A stretch of DNA of 55,182 nt from Planctomycetales bacterium (GTDB lineage: Bacteria; Planctomycetota; Planctomycetia; Planctomycetales; Planctomycetaceae), in contig JANQPT010000021.1 of assembly GCA_028285345.1 (NCBI GenBank), forward strand, positions 1-55,182, written 5' to 3'. This document shows, piece by piece, positions 1-7,830 of the stretch. The position numbers and the translations under genes were made by a program. Each line of letters starts with the position of its first letter. Position 1 is the first letter of the stretch. The notes beneath the pieces were generated by a model. It worked only from the letters and a program-made list of their open reading frames with translations. It did not search any database and was not told the DNA's origin.

Positions 1-35
1 GCACAGCGGACCCTACGTACTGCCTTTGCTGCGGG

Positions 36-353
36 TTAGGATTCGGACGTCTTCAACTCGTGATCAATCTTGGCTTCAACGCTGCGGACTTTCGACTCCA
101 ACCGTCCCTCCGCGCCGCGGCGGGCGTCGATTTTGATCGAACAGGTCACGCGGTCGCAATCTTGGCTCATCGCCTCGTAGCACTTGGTAACGACCGACAA
201 CACCTCGTCCCATTCGCCTTCGAGAACCGTACCCATCGCGTGCAGGCGATAATCCAGCCCGCTCTCTGACACGATCTCCAACGACCGCGCGACGTAGGGG
301 CTGACGCTTTCCCCTTTGCCCAGCGGCGTCATGCTGAATTCCAGTAAGACCAA
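36..353 (-). CDS. MTH1187-family thiamine-binding protein (DUF77)
   Basis: A 105-residue protein matching the small MTH1187/YkoF-like ferredoxin-fold family that binds thiamine or related ligands in the cytoplasm. It opens with the family's characteristic first strand, ending in the motif TPLGKGESVSPYVA at about residues 9-22. It also has the GTVLEGEWDEV segment (about 41-51) and the DRVTCSIKID strand (about 67-76). The start is a TTG at 353, preceded by GGGAG at a good spacing. The first ATG would cut into the conserved first strand, so TTG is preferred. It lies downstream of ftsI on the same strand, but about 100 bases separate them and no shared role is evident. The family call is firm; the ligand in this organism is inferred. 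Confidence 0.85.
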   Translation of the reverse strand: MVLLEFSMTPLGKGESVSPYVARSLEIVSESGLDYRLHAMGTVLEGEWDEVLSVVTKCYEAMSQDCDRVTCSIKIDARRGAEGRLESKVRSVEAKIDHELKTSES

Positions 354-451
354 CGTTTCGCTCCCGCAATTGCAAACGGTTTCATTCCACGCCCTATTCT
401 AGGCAGTGTGGGAACTGTTGCAACGATCGGACGCGTGCATTCCGCGCACAA

Positions 452-2191
452 TCACCGTCTCAGCCGCGGCTCGGTCGCCAACTCAATTGTGCGTTCCTGA
501 AGTTGATTGAGCGCCTGTTTCAGAATCTCCGCGGCGGCGGGTGCGGCGATCGTCCCGCCGTAGTGAGTTTTGCCGACCGATGGTTCATCAACCACGACCA
601 GAACGAGCGCGCGCGGGTTCTCCGAAGGAGCGCCGCAAATAAAGGAGCTGACGTGCAATTGTGAAGAGTAGCCGCCCGTTTCCGGGTCCGGTTTCTGAGC
701 AGTCCCGGTCTTGCCAAACACAGAGTAATCGGGCGATTTCGCCTTCTTCCCGGTCCCGCGGTTGACGACTTCCGTCATCGGCACGCGCACAATCCAATCG
801 GCAATCTCCGGGTCGATCGTATCTGAGACAATCATCGCCGGCGAAGAACTCGCTGTCGATGTGGTCTGATCGATCAGATGCGGCGCATACTGCCGCCCGC
901 CGGACGCCAACGCCGAAGTCGCCGAGATCAGTTGCAGTGGCGTCACGGCGATTTCCTGTCCCATCGGGATCGATCCGGTGGAGTAACTGTTCCATTGCTG
1001 CAAAGGCCGCAGCATGCCTTTCAGTTCGCCGGGTAACTCAATTCCCGTCCGGCGGCCGAATCCGAAATCGACCGCCGTTTCATACAGCCCTTGATTGGTG
1101 AGTCGTTCGCCGATTTTGGCCATGCCGATGTTGCTCGACTTCACCAATATATCCGTCACGCTCAGTTCGCCGTACGGGTGGTGATCGTGCAGCACGCGTC
1201 GCCCCATCCGGTATTCGCCGTGGCCGCAATGGAATGTTTCGTCTGCTCGGATCAATCCTCGCTCCAACGCGGTCGCGACGACAAATGGCTTGAACGTCGA
1301 ACCCGGTTCATAGATCGAGGCGATCGCATGATTTTTCCAAGCAGCCTCAGGGACCTCCTCCAGCCGGTTTGGATCAAACGTCGGTCGCGACGCCATCGCC
1401 AAGATTCCGCCGGTACGCGGATCCATCGCGATCGCGCAGGCCGATGTCGGCTTCCAGTCCCGCATCACCTTGTCCAGAGCCCGTTCGGCGTGCAACTGGA
1501 TCACCGCATCGATCGTCAACTTGACGGTCTTTCCGTGTTGTGGTTCGCGCGTGATCTGGCGGCTGACTTCGATGACGTGTCCGCGCGCATCGCGAACCAC
1601 GGCACGGCGGCCGTCGCGGCCCGCCAGTAGTGGGTCGAGGCTCTGCTCCAAGCCTCCGCGCCCGTGGCCGTCGATATCACGAATCCCCAAGACATGCGCG
1701 GCCAGTTTCCCCTGCGGGTAGACGCGCATGAATTCCTCGCGGAACCCGTACGTATCATGCGGTAAGTCCAGCTCGCGAATTTGTGCGACTTGATCGTCGG
1801 TCAGACGCCGTTTGACCCACAAGAACTGTTTGTCGGAGTGCGCGGCAATTCGTTCATAGACTGACTTCGGATCCCGCCCCAAGACACCCGCCAAACGGTC
1901 GGCGACGTCCCAGTGCTCCTTGATCTGCGCGGGGACGACATACAGGCTTCGCACCGATATCGTTGTCGCCAACAGCCGTCCGGTGCGGTCGACAATGTCG
2001 CCGGGACGCGCCGGCAGCACTTCATGAGAGGCCCATTGCGATTCGACTTTGCGTTTGAGTCGTGGGCCTTTAACGGACTGCAGGAAGACTAACCGTCCAG
2101 CAAGCACCAGCCATACGCCGACGACGACAACACACAGAATCCGGCCTCGATTCGGAGAGCGTTTTCGCATGGATTCGTCAGACGCGTTCAT
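452..2191 (-). CDS. ftsI: Penicillin-binding protein 2 / FtsI-type transpeptidase
   Basis: A class B penicillin-binding protein that would crosslink peptidoglycan in the periplasm. From an ATG at 2191 it has a basic cytoplasmic tail, one membrane anchor (around residues 18-38), the PBP-dimer region starting near RPGDIVDRTGRLLA, and a C-terminal transpeptidase domain. All three active-site motifs are present: SxxK as GSTFKPF, SxN as SSNIGM and KTG as FGKTGTAQ. About 579 residues is normal for the family. The frame stays open up to a TTG at 2275, but no good ribosome binding site supports that start. It is the last gene of an mraZ-rsmH-LysM-ftsL-ftsI order. Many planctomycetes lack ftsZ yet keep parts of this cluster, so its role may be in general wall synthesis rather than Z-ring division. 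Confidence 0.9.
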   Translation of the reverse strand: MNASDESMRKRSPNRGRILCVVVVGVWLVLAGRLVFLQSVKGPRLKRKVESQWASHEVLPARPGDIVDRTGRLLATTISVRSLYVVPAQIKEHWDVADRLAGVLGRDPKSVYERIAAHSDKQFLWVKRRLTDDQVAQIRELDLPHDTYGFREEFMRVYPQGKLAAHVLGIRDIDGHGRGGLEQSLDPLLAGRDGRRAVVRDARGHVIEVSRQITREPQHGKTVKLTIDAVIQLHAERALDKVMRDWKPTSACAIAMDPRTGGILAMASRPTFDPNRLEEVPEAAWKNHAIASIYEPGSTFKPFVVATALERGLIRADETFHCGHGEYRMGRRVLHDHHPYGELSVTDILVKSSNIGMAKIGERLTNQGLYETAVDFGFGRRTGIELPGELKGMLRPLQQWNSYSTGSIPMGQEIAVTPLQLISATSALASGGRQYAPHLIDQTTSTASSSPAMIVSDTIDPEIADWIVRVPMTEVVNRGTGKKAKSPDYSVFGKTGTAQKPDPETGGYSSQLHVSSFICGAPSENPRALVLVVVDEPSVGKTHYGGTIAAPAAAEILKQALNQLQERTIELATEPRLRR

Positions 2192-2308
2192 CGGAAGCTT
2201 CGTTGATCGGGCGGAATGAACGATTGCAAGAATTTGCGTCAAATGTCTGCGAGCAAGTTCGGAAAAAGGCCGCAACTGAGTCTTGAGTGCAGCAACAACG
2301 CCGCCCGA

Positions 2309-2605
2309 CTAATTCCGAGTATGGGGATGTTTGACGGCGGGCCACTCCGCAACGACTTCATGAACGGGCGGCAAGTCAAGCCGTACCTGAAGGTCGCCGG
2401 ATTCCAATGATTCAATCAGCCGCGCCGGCGCTCCCAATTGCTGAACCTTCAATCGGTGCAGTGCATGCCGCCGTTGGAGAACATCGAGTCGGTAATGCTG
2501 AAGGCCGATCGAGCGCCGCAATTCGAAGTTCCGCTTCTCAAGATGCACGCCCGCTGAGGCGATCAGCACAATCATGATGACGGCGCCGGCAAAACGCGAA
2601 TACAT
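2309..2605 (-). CDS. ftsL: FtsL-like single-pass membrane protein
   Basis: A 98-residue protein with one hydrophobic segment near the N-terminus (about residues 6-21, rich in A, V, I and M). It is followed by a helical, charged stretch (LEKRNFELRRSIGLQHYR) that could form a coiled coil, and a short C-terminal tail. FtsL proteins have this architecture and almost no conserved sequence, so the call rests on size, topology and position directly before ftsI. The ATG at 2605 is preceded by GAGGAAGTC, a good ribosome binding site; a TTG at 2647 is an alternative without support. Only about 120 bases separate it from the end of the upstream LysM gene. FtsL would link wall synthesis enzymes to the divisome. 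Moderate confidence because homology cannot be tested by eye. Confidence 0.6.
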   Translation of the reverse strand: MYSRFAGAVIMIVLIASAGVHLEKRNFELRRSIGLQHYRLDVLQRRHALHRLKVQQLGAPARLIESLESGDLQVRLDLPPVHEVVAEWPAVKHPHTRN

Positions 2606-2721
2606 GACTTCCTCGGCATTTGCTGCCACGCCTTCAGCGGCAAGCAATTGGGCGGACTATTCGCATTGCACAAACCGTCGGCGGCGTGACGCGAGCTGGA
2701 TAACAGTAACGTCACCAACTG

Positions 2722-4605
2722 TTATCGACCGAAGACGGGACGCGCCACGACCCGTTCGCCGCGCGCGTCGCGCGGAAGCCGTAAGACCGTGCCGATTTTG
2801 AGGCGATGGGGATCAGCCAGACGGTCCTCGTTCAACCGGTAAATCTCTTCCCATCGGGACGCTTTACCCAGATGCCGCTGCGCAATTGATCCCAAACTGT
2901 CGCCCGAGCCGACGCGATATCGAGCCCGACCGCGACCGACAACGAAGAATCCCGTTTGGTCGCCGGCGCGAAGTCGGGCGGAGTCATCGCCGACGCCCGA
3001 TGGAAACCGTCCGCTGAAATGGTCTATTTCAGCACTGTGGACGTCGATTTGTGCGGTCTGACGCACGCCCTCGAAGAACTCTGGATAGAGCCGATGCAAT
3101 TCCTCGGCCGGCGGCGTCGCAACGACTACTCCCGGACGCATCGAACGGGGATCCGGGATCGTCCGCTCGTTGTGTTTCGCCAGTGCCTGAAAATACTTCG
3201 GATCACCGTACGTCTGGCGGGCAATGGACCAGAAACTGTCATTTGCTTCAACGACATGTTGCTCTGAGTCCGCGCCGAAGGATTGCTGATGCCTGTGGCC
3301 ATGGCGACCCGTTGGGAACTGCGACGTGCGATCAGAAAACTCGAAGCTCCGGTCGTCGGTCGCCAACGACTCGCTGCCATGCCCTTCAAATCCCTCATGA
3401 GTGTGAGCGGATCCGCCGTGCAATTCACCGGACGCGTCATCGTCAATTTGATGCTGGTCAAGTCCAGGTTGCCGGAGCGGATGGCGTCGGCCGCGCTGTC
3501 CGCGATGCGATTGGGCTGAGCGATAGCCTTCGAAGCGGCCGCCGTTCTCGCGCCCATTGAGTCGCTCTTGGTCGGGTTTCTGCTGTGGATTATTCTCGCG
3601 CCGGACCATTGTCGTGCTGCGCGCACTTCCCGAGTGGGAGGTGACTCCCGAATACCGGCCGGTGCGGGGGTCGTGAAACTGCTCTTCGTTCCAGTCGGAC
3701 TCCTCGTTGAACCCCTCTAACGTGCGATCCACTTCCGCTTGTCGCGGCGCCGCGTATTCGTCCTGGCCTGTGCGTCTTCCATAGGACTCTTCCGCGACGT
3801 CCGGCTCTTCAAACGTCTCAAGTTCGCCGGTGAGTCCTTCGTCAACCGGCTCTTGAAATGCGTCGTTTTCCTCGAACCCGATTGCGCCGGGTTCCGGTTC
3901 GCCGCTGAGATTTTCGGAATGGGCTGACTCTCCGAAAGGATCGCCGCCGTCAAGACTGCCGCCATCCGCAAAGACATCCGACGAAACTGCATCTTGATCA
4001 GACGTCAGTTCGTTGATGTCGGGATGTTGATCCTGATTCGCTGCGTCCGGTGGCTCGAAAGTCTCCTGATTCTCCCAATCATCATCCTCAAAGAGAGCAT
4101 CCGCTGAATCCGGAGCGGGTCCCGCGTCGGCCATCCGCTGTTCAAATTGTTCGCGATACTGACGATGAGCGTTGTCGTGGACGTGTGGTTGGCCGGGGGA
4201 ATCGCTCCCCCCGCCCAAACCATCCGCGTCGGGAATCGGTCGCAGTACAGTCACCCCATCGCCGCCGGGTTGCTCTTGTTGTTCAACGCCCTGTCGTGAA
4301 TCGCTCGTGACGAGCTTGATCCGCGAATCATCGTCGTCGGACGATTCACCGGACGCCACTGCCTTCTCACCACCCGCGTTTTCGTCGGCAGGTGATGAGT
4401 TCTTGTTGTAGAGCACGTAGCCAAAGAAGCCGGAGATCAGCACCAGCACGCCAACGGCGATCTTGATCTCCTTGCTCATCCCCGAATGAGGTTTCTTGAG
4501 TCCCCAATCGGTTTCCGATTTTGAGATATCGTCGGTTTCGTTTTGAAACTCCGGGTCAATGTCCGGGCGGTCGTCGGCATCCTGCCGTTGATGGTGTTCC
4601 GTCAT
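2722..4605 (-). CDS. LysM-domain membrane protein in the division/wall cluster
   Basis: A 627-residue protein with a short charged cytoplasmic N-terminus, one transmembrane segment at about residues 46-67 (IKIAVGVLVLISGFFGYVLY), then roughly 380 residues that are acidic, low complexity and probably disordered. Two LysM-type modules follow at about 455-500 (core ANDSFWSIARQTYGD) and 560-612 (core GSGDSLGSIAQRHLG). LysM binds glycan chains such as peptidoglycan, so the protein probably spans the periplasm and touches the wall. Its ATG overlaps the rsmH stop codon (ATGA at 4602-4605), which implies translational coupling. It sits between rsmH and ftsL, where most bacteria have no gene. The exact function is unknown; a wall-anchoring or divisome-associated role is inferred from context. 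Confidence 0.75.
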   Translation of the reverse strand: MTEHHQRQDADDRPDIDPEFQNETDDISKSETDWGLKKPHSGMSKEIKIAVGVLVLISGFFGYVLYNKNSSPADENAGGEKAVASGESSDDDDSRIKLVTSDSRQGVEQQEQPGGDGVTVLRPIPDADGLGGGSDSPGQPHVHDNAHRQYREQFEQRMADAGPAPDSADALFEDDDWENQETFEPPDAANQDQHPDINELTSDQDAVSSDVFADGGSLDGGDPFGESAHSENLSGEPEPGAIGFEENDAFQEPVDEGLTGELETFEEPDVAEESYGRRTGQDEYAAPRQAEVDRTLEGFNEESDWNEEQFHDPRTGRYSGVTSHSGSARSTTMVRRENNPQQKPDQERLNGRENGGRFEGYRSAQSHRGQRGRRHPLRQPGLDQHQIDDDASGELHGGSAHTHEGFEGHGSESLATDDRSFEFSDRTSQFPTGRHGHRHQQSFGADSEQHVVEANDSFWSIARQTYGDPKYFQALAKHNERTIPDPRSMRPGVVVATPPAEELHRLYPEFFEGVRQTAQIDVHSAEIDHFSGRFPSGVGDDSARLRAGDQTGFFVVGRGRARYRVGSGDSLGSIAQRHLGKASRWEEIYRLNEDRLADPHRLKIGTVLRLPRDARGERVVARPVFGR

Positions 4606-5516
4606 CTCTTTTCCACAACTCTGAGTTTGGCCGACCGCGACCGTGGATTCGCCCGCTGCTCCACCGCCGTGGCAATCACCGGTTTGGGTGTCAATACACG
4701 AAAGCGGTGTTTATCACGAAACGCGTTTTTGACCAACCTGTCTTCCAGAGAATGGAAGCTAATTATGGCTCCTCGCCCTCCGGTTTTTAGATTTTTTTCC
4801 AGCACAGAATTGAGAAACTTCTCCAACTGTCCCAACTCCTCATTGACGGCGATCCGCAGCGCCTGAAAGACCCGCGCGGCCGAATTGCGGTCCGACCGCG
4901 CCCCGCGTTCTGAGCTGGCGACACGATCGACAATCTCGGTCAGATCCTGCCCCGTCCGAATCGGTTGCTGCGTCCGCTGTGAGATGATTTCGGCGGCGAT
5001 CGCCGCGGCAAACCGCTCTTCACCGTAGTCTTGAAATAATGTGCACAATTCGGCTTTACCCAGACGCTCTAGCAGTTGCCAAGCCGGCTCGCCGCGAGTG
5101 ACATCAAACCGCAGATCGAGCGGCGCCGTCGTCGAAAAACCGAATCCCCGGCTGTTCTCCGCCAACTGGTCCGATGAAAGCCCCAGGTCAAGCAAGATGG
5201 CGTCGACCGGACCCGTGTCGAGCTGCTCAAGCACGTCCGTCAACTCGGCGTACGAGGCATGCACCAGATCGACGTTCGCTCCGCTGACGGCGTTTGCCGC
5301 AAGCTTTAGCATCGCGGGATCACGGTCCAACCCAATCAAGCGTCCCGAGGGGCCGATTCGGGAGAGAATCTCACGACTATGCCCGCCGCCCCCAACGGTT
5401 CCATCGACAATCACTTGGCCCGGTTGAGGATCGACGGCGCGCAACACCTCACGCACCAATACCGGCCGGTGGATTGAAGTCTGACGGTTCGAGTGCGAGT
5501 CGGATGAAGCGGACAT
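4602..5516 (-). CDS. rsmH: 16S rRNA (cytosine(1402)-N(4))-methyltransferase RsmH
   Basis: RsmH (MraW) methylates N4 of C1402 in 16S rRNA using S-adenosylmethionine. The expected motifs are all visible: HRPVL near the start, the SAM-binding VDGTVGGGGHS, LDLGLSSDQL, ARVFQALRIAVNEE and the late SFHSLEDR. The ATG at 5516 gives about 304 residues, the usual length, and starts just before the conserved HRPVL. The frame extends to a GTG at 5618 that would add a non-conserved leader. The stop codon overlaps the start of the LysM gene. It is the second gene of the dcw-type cluster and is separated from mraZ by about 400 bases containing a terminator-like hairpin, so it may have its own promoter. Confidence 0.95.
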   Translation of the reverse strand: MSASSDSHSNRQTSIHRPVLVREVLRAVDPQPGQVIVDGTVGGGGHSREILSRIGPSGRLIGLDRDPAMLKLAANAVSGANVDLVHASYAELTDVLEQLDTGPVDAILLDLGLSSDQLAENSRGFGFSTTAPLDLRFDVTRGEPAWQLLERLGKAELCTLFQDYGEERFAAAIAAEIISQRTQQPIRTGQDLTEIVDRVASSERGARSDRNSAARVFQALRIAVNEELGQLEKFLNSVLEKNLKTGGRGAIISFHSLEDRLVKNAFRDKHRFRVLTPKPVIATAVEQRANPRSRSAKLRVVEKR

Positions 5517-5915
5517 GCCATGCAGTATGCGACAGCCAAGAACTGATCTCAAGCACTCTGCCGCGCGTTGTCGGCATGGTACGAGATCGGATTGAGCCGC
5601 GTGATCAAAAAGCTGCACGCCAATTGTGGCGCGCCTACGGCCGGGAGTATGATACCGGAACGAGAATCATTCCCTCAGGCGGAGTCCTTCCCGCCTGTGT
5701 GAGGTGAATGATCCTGCGAATTGGCTCAGTCGTCAACCACGCCCATCCGCAAACGGCGGTGCCTCCAGCACTGCCGGCTCCGTTCAGCCCGGTGGCCAGC
5801 GGAGTGTTGAAAACACCGTGGAACCCGAGGGGGGACCTCGGATTCCACGGTGGCACATCTGCGAGCGGGTGTTCTATTCCCTGATCGGTGTTTGGCGTGT
5901 CCGTGCCGGGGTTGA
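5517..5915. other. Intergenic region between mraZ and rsmH
   Basis: Roughly 400 bases without a convincing gene. The notable content is the long hairpin at 5814-5852 described separately. Open frames across this stretch are Pro-, Gly- and Arg-rich, lack ribosome binding sites and look like chance. A promoter for rsmH and the following genes should lie here, but I could not pick one with confidence. Confidence 0.5.
5810..5852 (-). terminator. Rho-independent terminator downstream of mraZ
   Basis: The arms 5815-5830 and 5836-5851 pair over 16 positions around a 5-base loop, and one extra pair closes the base (5814 with 5852). Read on the minus strand, the single imperfect position becomes a G-U wobble, so the RNA stem is complete only in the mraZ direction. 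It is followed directly by TTTT (5813-5810). This fits an intrinsic terminator or attenuator after mraZ. Confidence 0.6.
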
Positions 5916-6353
5916 TCAATCGAACACACTGCTCGCCATTCGGTCAAAGTCAAATTGCTTCTTTTCCAGGTATTGATGCCAAGTCTCGGCATCCCAGACT
6001 TCCACATGATCGTGCACGCCGATCAAGACGACATCTTTTTTGAGGTGTGCGAAAGAAACAAGACGCTCGGGAATCCGAATTCTCCCCTGCGAATCGAGGT
6101 CGACTCTTTCCGCTCGCCCATAAAACAATCGCATGTAATCGCGAATGTCGGCCCGCGTCGGCGACTGTGCAGCAACTCGATCCGCTAACTTTTCAAACGC
6201 AGATGTGGAATACAGATTTAACGCACTTTCAGTTCCGGGTGCGACGAACATTCGTTCGAGTTCCTCACCTCCCAGTTCCTCTCGCAATCGCTTGGGGACG
6301 GCAAAGCGGTTCTTCGTGTCCATGCTTCTGCTGAAAGTCCCAGTTAGAGGCAT
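5916..6353 (-). CDS. mraZ: Transcriptional regulator MraZ
   Basis: A 145-residue protein with the two SpoVT/AbrB-like halves of MraZ. Each carries the DxxxR signature: DTKNRFAVP near residues 12-20 and DSQGRIRIP near 87-95. MraZ is a ring-forming DNA-binding protein that represses the division and wall operon by binding direct repeats in front of its own gene. The ATG at 6353 gives the family's usual N-terminus (PLTGTFSRSMD); a TTG directly upstream is not needed. Three correctly spaced repeats lie just upstream, in front of the start codon. In many planctomycetes mraZ is among the retained dcw genes. A terminator-like hairpin follows the gene, so MraZ may mainly regulate itself here, with partial read-through to rsmH. 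Confidence 0.93.
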   Translation of the reverse strand: MPLTGTFSRSMDTKNRFAVPKRLREELGGEELERMFVAPGTESALNLYSTSAFEKLADRVAAQSPTRADIRDYMRLFYGRAERVDLDSQGRIRIPERLVSFAHLKKDVVLIGVHDHVEVWDAETWHQYLEKKQFDFDRMASSVFD

Positions 6354-6358
6354 CAATC

Positions 6359-6383
6359 ACCACTTTCTCCCACTCGTCCCCAC
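6359..6383 (-). promoter_or_regulatory. Putative MraZ operator (three GTGG boxes)
   Basis: On the minus strand GTGGG (6383-6379), GTGGG (6373-6369) and GTGGT (6363-6359) recur with an exact 10-base period. This matches the known architecture of MraZ sites: short TGGG-type direct repeats separated by about five bases in front of mraZ. They lie between the predicted -10 element and the mraZ start codon, as expected for autorepression. Confidence 0.65.
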
Positions 6384-6392
6384 GTGACGCCA

Positions 6393-6420
6393 AATTTACC
6401 AGCACAAACCAAACGGTCAA
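6393..6420 (-). promoter_or_regulatory. Putative sigma-70 promoter of mraZ
   Basis: On the minus strand TTGACC (6420-6415) is followed after 16 bases by TAAATT (6398-6393), a good -35/-10 pair. Transcription would start near 6387, just upstream of the three GTGG boxes, so bound MraZ could block RNA polymerase. Confidence 0.55.
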
Positions 6421-6547
6421 GTGAAAATAAAACAAATTGCGTAAACATTAACGAAGCGCGTCTCCAACTGCTTGCGGGAGAATAACTTGGCGCAGCAGAG
6501 AATTTGTGGCGGACGCAAAGAAGCCAAGGGAATGTTGACCTAAGCCA

Positions 6548-7675
6548 CTAGATTGATTGCCGGCAGTTCAGGATTTCGTCGTACAAACGGGCGTAATCGT
6601 CTGCAACATCGGACCACTTAAACTCTTTATTGACAATATCTTGCGCCGTTTTTGAAATCTCCAAACTTTGAGTTGAGTCCGCACAGAGTTGCACCAGCAT
6701 CTCCCGCAGCGATTCTGTTGACCCAGGAGAGACTAGAAACCCTGTTTCCCCACTCCGGATCAGCTCGCCGACACCGTCAACCTCGCTGGCAATCACCGGA
6801 ATCCCAGCCGCCATCGCCTCCAAAACGACGTTCGGCAGTCCCTCCCACAGTGACGGCAGCACGAGAGCGTCGCACGCTTTCAACAGTGCCGGAACATCCG
6901 CCCGCCAACCAGCGAAATGTACTTGTTGGTCGATTCCCAAATCCGTCGCCAGCGTTTGCAGCGGTTCGCGCTGGGGACCATCGCCGACCAACAACAAATG
7001 CAAATCGTCATTGTTCGCCATCACGTCCGGCAGCGCTCGCAGCAAGTAGATCAACCCTTTTTGCGGATCCAGACGGCCCACAAAAATCAAAACACGGCTT
7101 GCCGCAGGTATGCCAAGGCTCTCCAATGACGCCGCCTGCGCGCCGGCAAAGCGCTCGTAGTCGACGCCGTTGCGAATCACGACGGTTTTCTCGAGCTTGA
7201 GTCCGCCGCAATTGATCGAGAACTCGGCGACCGCTTGGCTGACGCAGACGTTTCTCTCGACGAGCCTATTTGTGAGTCGGTCCAAGAATAGATGAGTCTT
7301 CGCCCGTTTCTCGGCGACGCGGATTCCCGACACGATGTGCGGGACGCCCGCCCACCGCCCCGCCAACCGCCCCAGCAGATTTGCGTGAAACAGAAACGTT
7401 TGCAGTAGGGCCGGACGCTGCTTCCGCAAGGCGCTCGCCAGTTTCCGCACGATGCCGATATTTCGCAGTCCCCGCGCATGGAAACAGGTCACTGGAATGT
7501 CGGATGCTTCAAACTCCGACACGAGTTGCCCGGGAGGCGCCAAGCAATAGACAGACGGCTTCCAGCGATCGCGATCGAGTCGCCGTACGATCTGCAACAG
7601 AGCGCGCTCCGCACCTCCGGGATCGAGGTCGGTTATGCAAAAAGCGAGACGAATTGGAACTGGCGATTCCGGCAC
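6548..7675 (-). CDS. GT4-family glycosyltransferase
   Basis: A 375-residue GT-B fold glycosyltransferase of family GT4, which transfers sugars from nucleotide donors in the cytoplasm. The N-terminal Rossmann half carries DLDPGGAER (about residues 16-24), typical of GT4 proteins. The C-terminal half has GRLDPQKG and the donor-binding EX7E-like region SLWEGLPNVVLEAMAAG. The start is a GTG at 7675 preceded by AAAGGATC at suitable spacing. It stands alone between mraZ and the divergent queA, so the acceptor (exopolysaccharide, lipid or other) cannot be told. The family assignment is secure; the substrate is unknown. Confidence 0.88.
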   Translation of the reverse strand: MPESPVPIRLAFCITDLDPGGAERALLQIVRRLDRDRWKPSVYCLAPPGQLVSEFEASDIPVTCFHARGLRNIGIVRKLASALRKQRPALLQTFLFHANLLGRLAGRWAGVPHIVSGIRVAEKRAKTHLFLDRLTNRLVERNVCVSQAVAEFSINCGGLKLEKTVVIRNGVDYERFAGAQAASLESLGIPAASRVLIFVGRLDPQKGLIYLLRALPDVMANNDDLHLLLVGDGPQREPLQTLATDLGIDQQVHFAGWRADVPALLKACDALVLPSLWEGLPNVVLEAMAAGIPVIASEVDGVGELIRSGETGFLVSPGSTESLREMLVQLCADSTQSLEISKTAQDIVNKEFKWSDVADDYARLYDEILNCRQSI

Positions 7676-7830
7676 GCGGCGGATCCTTTGACAGCCGGCT
7701 GATGATCGATTGATGATATTCGATCAGGCAGCGTTCCCCCAGCAAATGGTGGCCGTATATACTGCAGCAGCACCGGCAGGTAAAGACGAGACAGACTTCT
7801 CTGCAGACGTTGCTTCTGCGGCTGTACGAT

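Noticed and set aside
5635-5919. A 94-codon minus-strand frame between rsmH and mraZ
   Set aside because: It spans the terminator-like hairpin, is Pro/Gly-rich and has no ribosome binding site.
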